A stretch of 64,000 nt of DNA from Motacilla alba alba (taxonomy: Eukaryota; Chordata; Aves; Passeriformes; Motacillidae), in the NCBI RefSeq assembly GCF_015832195.1, contig NC_052021.1, positions 1,674,001 to 1,738,000 of the forward strand, given 5' to 3'. The position numbers were made by a program, and so were the translations under genes. Shown one piece after another: positions 1 through 11,500 of this stretch. Below the pieces are notes generated by a model. It was not told the origin of the DNA. It saw only the letters and a list, made by a program, of their open reading frames with translations, and did no database searches. Numbering within the stretch: the first letter of the stretch is position 1; every line of letters starts with the position of its first letter.

Positions 1-3000
1 CTTCTTGCTGAACACAGAATGTCTCTCTAGCTGTAATGAAATGGCTGGCCTGCTTAATTTATGAAGCATCGTGTCTGGTCTTTGAATTATTTGCAATTTT
101 TTATAAGTGTTAATTCAGTGCTCTTTCAGATTGTTGCTAAGGAGGTTGCACATGGCTGTGATTTGCTCCCTGAAGCCCCTCTTATGAGCATTGTGATGAT
201 TCTCCATTTGCAGGGAAGGCCAGGCAGCGCTTCCTTACCGCTGTGCCGATGGTTTCATAAATGAGTGGACCGCAAGAGACGTTAGCTAGGGTGGGTAAAT
301 TCAGAGACTGAATTTCTTTCATCTCTGCTTTTGAGCTAAAGCCCACTGGGGTGAAGTTCTCTTAGGGAATACATACTGTTGCAGATTGTATCATTTTTCT
401 TTTCTGGCTTAATTGAGTGCCATATTTTCCAGAGCTGCCAGGGTCTCTTTGAGTGCTTGGTTTCAATGTTGATGACAATAGATTGTGTAATTCAAATCAC
501 CAGTAAAAAACAAACCAAACCCAAAACCCAAGGAAAACAAAAATGACCGGGCAAGATGCTTGTTTATATTTGCTTCTGTGGCAGAAAAAGTGCTGTAATG
601 TTTGGGGGTTTTTCTTTCTTAACAAATCGACTTCTTGGATGCCTGTGTAGGAGAATGGGATGTCCTTCACCCTGTTTTTTCTTGCTTCTGTTTGTAGCTT
701 TTACAAGATAGATGTAGGAGTTGATGGAAATGATTTGAGTTTGTGGCTGAGATCGCCCATTTCCAAGTAGTCATCCAATAAATACATTTCCATGGGAGCC
801 GCCATTTGAAGCCTTTACAGTCAGAATTAGTGTCCTGTAGTTTTTCATTTGGTAGTGAGTGTATCCTTTGGTGTCTGATACTGTGGATCTAAGCAGTCTT
901 GCTGAAGCTGTTGCACCAGGTGGGTGGCAGGGCTCTGCTCTGGTAGTAGGTGAGGAAAAGAAGAGAACAAAGGTGTAAAGACTTTGGGGGCATAATGTAC
1001 TAATTCCTCCTGGAAAGAGAATCAGGAGCTTTTCTGGTGCAGAGATTGGCTGGTATTTGAAGAAAATGGCAGGGAGGCTATAAATGTAGATTAAATGGAG
1101 ATAAAACTGAGAGCTAAGCTGTAGCTTGGAGAATGTTCTTTGCTGTTGTGGCTACAAATATGGAAATAAAAGCAGCCAGCAACTAGAGCAGACTTTTCAG
1201 CTGTAGTAAGATCCAGTGTGAAATGCTACCTTGCTGTGATGCTCAAGTTGGTGAGTGGGTGGTTTGACACTCAGGGAAGTTGGAAGTGAGTGGGATACCT
1301 CCAGGAAAGCTTGAATGTTGTGCCCCAGGCCAGGTTCCTTTCTCCAGATTTGCAGAACCTCTTGTTCCTCTGAGTTTCTGTATAAACCAGCTTCTGTAGT
1401 AAAACTTCTCAACATAATTTTGCCAGGCCCTGTGTTGTGCCTCAGTGCCCTCTGTGGATGCTGCTCTCTTGCAGAACAAAGCCGCTTGTACATTCAGGCT
1501 GTGTTACACTAGCCAAGGTCCCCAGTCGGTTTCTGTGCATTAAGACTTAAATAAAATGTGCCTTAGCTGAGCCACTGTAGGAGTGTGGTACCCTGAGAGA
1601 CTTCTTCACAGTTATACAGTGTGCTGGTACCTGCTTTATTCCTGTGGTGAGATTGATGAGGAATATTCCCCAGCTTGCGGCTTGGCCCCTGCTCTGCTGT
1701 TCTCTGTTTTGGGAGCCTGCTTGGACACCCTGCTCAGACTGCACCCTTGGGCAGCTACCTATAGCATGTTGCTGCTGTCTGCAGTATTGCAGTAGTCAGA
1801 TATGTCATGTGGTCAGAAATAGAAGTTTATTCTTAGTTGTATGTGCCTTTAATTTAAAAAAAATCCAATAAGAAAATATAACCGTATTCAGGAGGTGACC
1901 ATAGCTTCCACCGCATCCCCCCTTATATCTGTCTCTGTTCTAACCAGTGCATGGTTTCCTACATAGCACTTGGCATAAGCAACTGCTTCTCCACACCTGT
2001 GCTCTGTCTCCCTGGTGCCTGTCCTATCCATGTCTTATCTCCTTATCCCTGTATATTGGTCCTGTCCAGTGCAAGTCCTCGATTCTAGTGAATTTCTACA
2101 TTAATTTCTACATGTACTGGGGAGCAGACAGTGGACAGCAGGAATAAATGACAGAAGAGTAAATTGCTGCTGGTCAGCTGGGTGGTGCTTTCTTGCCTCT
2201 TGGTGAGGCAGTGATACCTGACTACTGGACCATGAGCCTTGTTTGAATGTTAGATTAGATACATTTGGGGTCTTTTCCAAACAGTTTTTCTGAAACAGCA
2301 CTTATATTGTGGTTTTGGATCTCTGAGGAGCTGCCAGCTCTGTCCCAGCTTGGAGGGACATGTGTGGCTGCAGACACTGCAGCAGGATCCAGGCTTACCC
2401 ATGGCACTGCAGCTTGCAGGTGCTTCTCACCCACTCATCCTTTTGTGCCAATGAATGTTGTGGCCCTGGAAGAGCTGTCTCTTGGGTCATCCCAGTTTTG
2501 GGACAAGCAGGGGATGCAAGTATTGTTTGGTCTTCTGGGCACTGGGTTCACATGGGACCTGAGCAGAATCTCTCAGGGAGGGCTGGTTGGGGCATTTGGC
2601 ACTGGCTGTCGTGTTAGTCATCAAGGCTTGCTTGTAGAGGCATTTTATCAGTAGTTGGACAGGGCATCATCTGTTATTTCTTGTTTATGAGAGTAATTGA
2701 TCCTGGTGGTGTCTTTGAGTAGAGTGTGTTGTTATCACCTGTGCAGGTTTGAAATGAGACACACAAATCAATGGCCTGCTTGCTGCTCAGATGTGGAAGT
2801 ATCTTTGGGGTAGCTTAAACATTACATTTTGATTGGGAGTTGGCGAATTGTGCATTACCTCGGGGGCATCACGTGTTAAAGGAGAAGTTTTAATAGTAAG
2901 TCTGACTTCAGAATGTCAAATGATTTGCTGTAACTGGCTGTTTGTGTGTGCTGGAAGCATTAGCTCACAGAGGAATTCTTGTGTGTATATGTATGAGATA

Positions 3001-6000
3001 GTATTTGGTTGAAGTTTAAGTGATACAGCCATGGCCAGAGCAGGCTCTGTGGTTCCTGTCCTAATGGCACAAACCAGCTCAGAGCCTAAGCTTGAGCATG
3101 ATTTGTTAGTGTCTCCTGGCAGAGTAGAGCTCTCTTTAATGAGAGAGGAAATTGCTGGTATTGATCTGCTTTATTTTCAGCTTTTCGTTGCATTTGTGTA
3201 AAAGCCTTGGAAACAGACCAGATCAGACTTCTGTGCTTACCTCCTGTGAATGTTATCACTGTTGCTTGGGGTTGTGATATCCTTGTCTGTACTTTTCACT
3301 GGGTTTTCCACATGTGGGTTCAGGACTTGAAGATTGATTGTTCCTAGACAGAGGGGAAGAATCAAGTGAGCTCTATCCCTGGTAGTGTGTCATTTCTCTT
3401 TGTGGTGGGAAGTACTAACTTCACATGCTAACAGACTTTCCAGTGGCCTTCTCTGTTTGTGAGGGAAAAGAAATGTATCTTCTGGTATCCACTGCAGTTC
3501 AGTAATAGGAGATTAAAGCAACACAGTGCTGGAGAGGCAGAGTTTGATTAAAACAATAACATCTGAGTTAATGACAATATTTTGTCTTCATGTGGAAAAA
3601 TAGAATATGAAATAACTAACTCGTGCCAGTGATATGATTCATCTGAGGGTTTTTTCTTCCTCATTGCATATGGGCAGCTTCTAGTAATGTTAGTGGAAAA
3701 TATGAAGTATGAAGAATTTATTTTTTTAAGCAATTCTACCTTTGCTGCTGGGATCACTGGAGTTCTGTAGGGACACAGCACTGTACCTATGCAGCACTAG
3801 CAGATCATGGAATATCCTGAGTATTTTTGAGCATAGCAGTGCTTTTTGGTCAAGTAAAATATTTTCTTGAGGAACAGTCTAGTTGGGAGGACTGTGATGA
3901 CACTTGTACTGAGTGCTGTCAGTGGATTCTCTATCACTTCTTCTCATCTCTGCTAATTGTGGATGAAGCCTCTTCCTTCCCCATGCCTCTTATTACTCCC
4001 AAATTACCAGACTTAAGTTATTAGTTTCTTCAATGTAGTGAACAATCCCTATAATGATGAATGGAATACAGAACGTGGTGTTGTGTTGGAAGTGTGCAGT
4101 TGATGGGGCATTAGTTTTCATCTATTTGATTTTATGTCCGCAGCCTCCTCATTGTCTGATTAAATAATTTTTCATAAAAATTTTACATGGTTGGGAATCT
4201 TCTGGATTGGTAGAGATGTTAGATGTAATTTTGCTTAAGAAAGAACAATAATTCTACTTCTTTCTGAAGTTAAGGCAATTGAAATTCAGCTTTTGTGCAG
4301 GTATAGAGTTGTGGGGTTTTACTCTTTTATGGTGGACCCTTAAAATATTTTCTGGTACAGTGACAGAGACCTGTGTGATGCATTTACCCCTGCTGGCAAT
4401 AGAATGTTCAGCTTTTGTGGATCCCCTAGAAAGTGCTCAATGACCTCCTGAGTCTGGGAATTCACAGAAAATCACCAGGATCCCGAGGAGCTCCAGCTCA
4501 CTGACCATTAGTCAGGATCTGTGGGTAGTGAAAAGATATGAAATAAGGAATATTTTTGTATATGATATTGACATAGCTGCTCAGGTGCTGGACATGTTTT
4601 CACACAGCATTTCTGTGAGAAGTTGTGATGCCTCTCAGAACATCTAGCACATGCTCTGGATTCCTGGGGTTGTGTTCTATCAGTTGCAAGGTGACCACCG
4701 AGCTCCAGATGGAGCTGCCTTGTTTTGTCTGGGGATTTGTGGCAATTCCATCTCAATGGTTGTAATTAATCATAAATCTATTTTGCATTTATTTTCCTGA
4801 GTTGAAGTCCATGCCCTTTGTTGGTATGAGCACAGAACCATCTCTGAGTTAACTGTATAGTGGTGGGATTTCCTGGGCACTGCTGTGAGGTTCTGTGCCT
4901 ACATAGGATTAATTAGCCCCTCATGTTGCTGATACTTGATTTGAAAAGCAGTCCTGGTTTTCTTTTAAGTAGAGCTTAAGGTTACAGGGGATTGAAGAAC
5001 TCTTAAATGTTGCAATCAGACAAAGGAACAGCGTTATCTACTGTGATTTAAAATTATTTTTATTGTAAATTTAATATAAATAAAATCTGAATAGCATAAG
5101 AAAAATTGCATTCCTGCTTTACTGTTCTGCATAATTTTCTTCCTTAACTAATTTTCTTTTTACTTTGTATAACTCCTTACTTCATATCATAATACTATCT
5201 TAAAGCCTATATATATATCTACATATATACACTCTTTCCAGGACACAATATTCTCTGACTCTGTCTAGATTTTGATATGGTTTCAACCACGCAAACTGTA
5301 TGATATCAGTGAAGATGAAGAACAAATTTAACAAAACCTTAAACTGTACCATTTACTAAAATACAGTTTGCAATGCTTAGATGAGAGACTGTTGAGACAC
5401 CTGGAAATTTCCATCTAAATACAGAAGCTAAACAACTGTTTAAAGAGTTACTGCCAAGTGAGCTGATGTAAATTGGCATTCTATTCATTTCTGCTTAATG
5501 AAAGTAAGATTTTTAATTATTTAAGGACTTGAAGCAAGAATGGTTGGTTTTCAGGATTAGCTAGAGTATTCAACCAAGTGGTGTATTGGTTAAGCCAGTT
5601 TATTGGTCTAGCCAAATGAATGTAATTATGCCAAATTTCTGCTGAACTGTGTGATATAATCCCTTGGATTTCAGTCTTACTTTTAGCATAAGTTTTTTAA
5701 TCTGCTCATGCAAATTAATTCAAAATTTAATCCTTACATCTCATTCTAAATGCTAATGTCCTTTATCTGGCTATTCATTTCATTAGTCTCCCACCACCCC
5801 ACGTAGCCAGTTTCCTCCTCTGTCCCTCACCAGTGGGGAAAAATAGCTATAAATATGGATAGGGTCTTTAGCCTTCAGGTTATTTTATAACTTCCTGTTT
5901 GGTTTATTTTCCAACGTCTGTGCCTAATTAGGATATTCCTCGTATCTGTCAAAGTAGAGTTTAATTGCTGTAAATATGAAGCTTCTTATTTTTAATGTGC

Positions 6001-6045
6001 TTTGAACAGCTGTTACAACAAGGGTTTTTTATTGTTGTTTTATAG
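1..6045 (+). other. TET1: TET1 intron upstream of the large middle exon (partial)
   Basis: The sequence is AT-rich and non-coding, and ends in a T-rich tract and TATAG acceptor at 6045. I looked for the CXXC zinc-finger exon that precedes this point in other TET1 genes and did not find it, so it lies to the left of the window. Short open frames here (for example 2265-2654) have no recognisable protein signature. A TATA-like TATAAATA lies at 5848-5855 and short TA repeats at about 5207-5230. No LINE or LTR tail is recognisable by eye. Confidence 0.75.
5848..5855 (+). promoter_or_regulatory. TATA-like element upstream of the large TET1 exon
   Basis: TATAAATA lies about 240 bp before the in-frame ATG at 6091. 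It could serve an internal TET1 promoter, but such matches are common in AT-rich introns and no other promoter signal is visible. Confidence 0.15.
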
Positions 6046-8575
6046 GCACATTTAGAAAACAAAGCAGTAAATGGCCGCAGACCAGAACTCATGGAATGCA
6101 GTATATGTGGTCATGGTGAAAAATACAGGGTGAAGACAAACCAAGCAGTAGCCATTGAAAATGTGCAGTCTAAGGAGAAAGAGAGAATGACTGGCTTGGA
6201 AGCAGAGAAGTGGGCACACAGCGAGAAGCCATCCTTTGGTGGCCACGTCAACGGCGACGTCCACGGAGCTGTGACGGGCACCGAACACTTGAGACACGCT
6301 GAGCACAGCGACAGAGCAGCCTCTCCCGGCCAGTTACCTGAGCCAAAAAAATCCTTGGTGCACACCATCAGAAATGGCATAAACACCCTGCATTATTCAC
6401 CACCAGAAGCAGTCGCTTCACTGAAAAATGTATCTGCAGAGGAACGGACAGACTTGACGAGCAACTCCCACATGCAATGGCCGAAGGGTAGCGATCTGAG
6501 TAACATAGTAAGCACTCTGACAGGTGGCCCTGGCTGTGTTCACCCAGAAAACCAAGGGAATGTTTCAATGAAAGAGGAAAGCTGCGCCTGCAGCATCTCT
6601 GAGTATTCTGATAAGTCAGTTTTGCAGATAGGTTCCAGCTTAGATGCGCAAGAAAGCTTGTGCTGTCCTCCGCTGCCTGAAGGGGAGCTGCAAGCAGGGA
6701 AGGATGGCTTTAACGTACCAAGTGTGGAGACACAGCCTGAGAATACTGCACTCCAGCCCACTTTCTTGTCCCTGATTAAAACCAGAAATTTAACTCTGGA
6801 GCAGGTTGTAGCTATTGAAGCTTTAACACAGTTGTCTGAAGCTCCTTTAGAAACAACTTCACCAGCTAAAAGTGAACATACTGGAGAAACAACTTCCAAC
6901 TTGCTCCACAGTTTTAAAAGGGATATCTCATCCTCCTTTACATCCTCTGCATTACAAGAAATCAAAGACACTTACTTACAGAATGAGCAACAGCTCTTGG
7001 CTCACTGCGCTCACTCGCAGAAGCAGCTCCCTAATAAGGCAGTGTTATACAATGGCCAAAGTTCAGTGTCTGAATTGTGTGATAAACCTGCCAGTCCGGC
7101 TGGGGAGATGTATAAATTACAGTTACCCTCAAGAGATACCAAACATGACCTAACATCTGATGACCTAACATCTAATGCAGCATCGTTTTCAGGATACGAT
7201 TCCAACAAAAGTTGTGCTCAAGAACCAGTCACCCCTGCAGGTTATTGCAATGCTTCGTGTGATGTCCAGCATAGAGGGAACAGCTTGGAAGCTCCTGGCC
7301 AGTTAGAGCAAAAGCCATCGTGTAGTGATTTGAAATTGGAAGGTGGTTCTTTAATTAAAGAAGGAGGAATTCACAGCCAGGATGAAGAGGACGTAGCTGC
7401 ACAGCTAACTCAACTGGCAGCCCTGATTGAGTCAAACCAGGCGAATCCAGAGCAGAAGAACAACATAAAGGCATCACTGCTTAATCTAATATCACATGAG
7501 AGGCAGCCAAAATATAACCAAGAAGTGTTGCAGAAAAAAGAATCTGTGTTTTTTAGGCGTAATTATAGTTCCTTACTGTTAAAGCAAAAGCAAGCAACAA
7601 ATAAGAGAGGAAATGCTGTGCCATGGAAACCGAGACACAAAAAGAAGCCTCAAGAAGCACGCTATCAACAAAATAATCAAAACCAGCTCGAGCTGTTGTC
7701 ATGCCAGCATAGTGAATTGCAGGACATTTGGATATCATCAAAACTGCATAAGCTTGGTCAAACCATGCCACAGGACTCCAGGGTAGCTCCATCTGAAAAA
7801 AAATCTCCAAGAACCAAAGTACAGAGAGCGCTCAGTCAAAATACTTTAGCATCACAAGAAAAAACTAGATTATTTCTTCCACAAGCACAGATAAAATTCC
7901 ACAGGTGTTTACCTGAGGCACCGCAGGAGAAAAAAAAAGACAGGCTGTTTGGCTGTGAAGTGGTGAATGAGCAAATGAAAGCTGTGGGCTCCGGTGACCC
8001 ACTAGGCGCTGACCCGCTGAAAAATGAAGTTGTTGCACGTAGCCAACACAGCGACCTGTCCTCCCGTAATCCTCTGGCTGGTTCTCAGCTGAAAACAGCA
8101 TCCTTGTTGAAAAGGCCAACTGAAAACCTACAGATGTTTACAGAAAAATGTAATTCTCAGGTACAGCAAACAGCAAATGTCAGTCAGGCTCACCCTTTGC
8201 CACCAACTTTTAACCGGTCTAACCTGAGAGCTAACGAAATGTGTAGTGAAAACAAAGCCTATGTTCAGCAGGTCAAACAACAGGTAGATCCGAAGTCCCA
8301 GGTGCTGCCTGTTCCCTGTGGTGGGGCCCAGGTACCAGGTTCTGCTGAAGCTCTCAGGAATATGGAGTGTGTGGGTGAGGTGACCGTTCTGACATCAACC
8401 AGATTGGGTACTGACCACGCCCAGAGCACAGGCGACTCAGGGTGTTCCCCAGCAAAAAACACGCTCAGCAGTTTCCTTGAATCACCTATGAAGTTTCTTG
8501 ATACCCCTACAAAAAATTTAATAGACACACCTACCAAAAAAGGACAATCTGAATTGCCAACTTGTGACTGTGTTG
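6046..8575 (+). CDS. TET1: TET1 large middle exon (exon 4 equivalent)
   Basis: This 2530-bp exon opens with [10 protein letters not shown], matching the human stretch just after the CXXC finger (ADFDNKPVNG). It is mostly disordered and low in conservation, but holds recognisable TET1 islands: [18 protein letters not shown] (from 6187), [20 protein letters not shown] (about 6793-6852), [15 protein letters not shown] (7384-7428), and ELPTCDC at the end, where the Cys-rich domain begins. Three (S/T)PxK motifs lie at 8482-8538. It ends in phase 1 at TTG/GTAAG. In-frame ATGs at 6091 and 6187 could start a short isoform without the CXXC finger. From memory, the human exon is several hundred bases shorter. 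Confidence 0.96.
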
Positions 8576-11500
8576 GTAAGTGGCTTTGCTAACTTTTGCC
8601 TGTACATTTCAAATGGAGGTGTGCTCACGTTGCTTCCTCTAATGTGAGGAAGTGTATGTGACAGCTGTTGCACAAGAATTGGTGTTTCACCATTAGAAGA
8701 CAGGAGGAAATTATCTCTCCCCTCTTTGCAACTTTTGCTTGGTGTTCTTTGGGCCTGCAGAGCACAGCAGAATTAAGTAGTTTTGTACTGCAGTTGGCAG
8801 GTTTAAATCCTCCACTTCAATTTAAACCTGGAGGAAGGGGAGTTTTTCTGTTCGTTGCTCTGCCATTGCTGACTTGTGCTTTATGTGCACTTACCTGCCT
8901 TGTTTCAGGTCATGAATTTGATGGTCTAGAACTGGTTTGTGCCTGAGTGGGCTGGGCAGCGGTGTCCCAGCCTATAGTTCTTGTTGCTTAAATCTGTTAG
9001 ACAAGCAGGAGAGCGTAGCTGGTGTGGCCTTGCTCCTGGCACTGTTAGTCCTGATGGCATGGAAGAGTCCAGGGCCAGGGCTCCTGACGCCTCTGGCCAC
9101 GCGTCAGAGGGAGCTCAGAGGGAGTTGAGGTGGGGCCACTTGCAGAGTGACTCTGTTGCAGCAGGAGATGTCAGAGCAAGCTCTGCATGGAGGGCTGTGC
9201 AGATGCAGCTTGGCTGAGGGTGTCAAGACACGCTGTGTTGTCACTATGAAGCTACCCAGATGGAAAGACAGGTCAGAGCCTCACAGCAAATGGTGTGCAG
9301 GCACATTTTCACCTTGGCTTCCATGTTCTGAATCAACAGAGGGCTTGTTTAGAGGCCTGGGTTATGTTTTCTGTAGGATATGACTATCAGTTAATTTATT
9401 TTACTGCCCTCAATTCCTCTTTGTCTGAAATGAATTAATAATGTTCCTGCCAACAAGGGTATTGGGAGTTTTACGTAGTCACTGCATGCTGACTCCTCTA
9501 ATGAAAGTTTTAAAGAATGCAAAATATTGCTGTAATTAGGGTTTTACTTTATAACATTAAAAAATGCTAGCAGAATCATCAGAGGAAATAAGCATAAAAT
9601 AATTTCAAAGTGTCTGAAGAGAAAAACCTGTCATACTCTTTATTCAGGCTCAAACTTTGTGTTCTCATTTAATTTGGAAGGCATTTCCATAAACTGTTTC
9701 TTAGTTTACTTTTAATGGGGTAAATAAATTTTTGGATGTGCCAACATAGTTTTCTTTACCTGTTCACAGAGCAAATTATAGAAAAAGATGAAGGCCCCTA
9801 TTACACACACCTCGGGACAGGACCAAGTGTTGCTGCTGTGAGAGAAATTATGGAGAACAGGTGAGGAAAATTCAGCTTGTAATGTCATGGTATTTTTGAC
9901 TGTCTGAACAGGGCAGATGTAGAGCTCTAAGAAAGGAAGTGCTGTGTTGAGCTTTGTTTTGTTGAACTTTTGTCAATACTCATTTGTAAAGTGTTTTCTT
10001 GTTCAGATGTGCATGAGGTGAGCATGAGCACTGCAGGTCCAAACTTGTGTGTCTTTTCTGAGCCCAGGGCTGGAGTTCAAGTGCAGTGTGTTCTGAGGTG
10101 CCCTTGAAGTCAATAGGAAGGACAGAGATCAGCAGCTGGCAGAGTAAGGTTTTCTGGTGTCCTACCTGTAAAGAAGCTGTGGCAAACTGGAAAAAAAAAA
10201 GCCATAATACTGACTGATTGCACTAGGATTTATATGCAGATAACATTTCCTTAGTGGCAGAGGTTTATCAGAAGAGAGATGTCAAAAACTACTCTTGCAA
10301 GTAGGGTTTTAAATTAAAAGGATTTTTTTTAATAAATACTTTGTTTTTTCTCTGTTCTAAGTAAAAATAAATTCATTAATCTTTTATTGAAAACGTTCGC
10401 TCTTTTAAAATTGTCTACACTAGTTTTAGTCGTGATCTTTTCTCAATGCAGGTATGGAGCAAAAGGAAGTGCTGTAAGAATTGAAGTGGTGGTTTATACA
10501 GGAAAGGAAGGAAAAAGCTCTCAGGGGTGTCCAATTGCCAAGTGGGTAAGTTTTTATATTAAATCAATAAATTTGTTTTGTGTGGCTTCAAATGATGTGT
10601 AGTCCTTGACCTCAAATCTAATCTGATCTTTAATTAAGATCTGATTTCTAATTGATTGAAAAGTCTGCCTGAATGATGAAGGAAAACAATTTTTTTTGGT
10701 TAAAATTTAAGGTATGGTGCTGTATGTTATGTACTGTGGTTTGAATGAGTGTGGAAGGGAGAGGCTTAACAGAGCTAGCAGAGATGAGCAAGGGTAGAAA
10801 TACCCTGACAGTGTCTGACAGTTGGAGTGTTTTGTGAAATAGCTCATTGGGAATTGTGAAAGAGAGAAAAGAGATGGTTGCTTGGGGGAGTTGGAAAACT
10901 ATCCAGGAACATTTAAAAAAAATTCTTCTCAGTTGCATGACCACTTGAAGAAAAGAGAGTGATGGAAGAATTTCAGTCTTGTATGCCAAGGGGTTCATTA
11001 CTATTTTTGAGGAACTGAACTCAGTATTTGAAAATGTGAATGTTATGATGATAGTTTTCACCAAAGTCTTGTCTCACATTGCTTCAATGGAGCCAGGAAA
11101 TGAGGTAACAGACACAAGCTCCAGGAGAGAGCTTGGAAAGAATTGATTGTCCTTAATCTTTGCTGAAACCACTGAGGGAGGTAAAAAGTAGACTGCAAAT
11201 CTTGTAAACTGAGTTTTGGAAAATAATGAAAGAACTTGGTTGTTAAAAGAAAAAAATGTATTGTTGTATTCAGGACTTTCAGACTTGATTGAAAAAACTG
11301 TGAGGGTAACTGTACAGTTGGTAGGGTAGTGTTTGTAACTATGTGCCAAAATAAGGTCATTACATATTGTATGTGAGTAAATTTGCATGTTAAGCATTTA
11401 CTGCTTGTGCTTGGAACAGTCAAAATGTGTTATTTATACTCAACACATAAACTTTTTTTCAGAAGGGAATCACATGTGTGCTTGTGCTTCAGATAATATT

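Noticed and set aside
1..6045. CXXC zinc-finger exon of TET1
   Set aside because: Searched for because it should precede the large exon; no Cys-rich CxxCxxC coding segment is present, so it lies outside the window.
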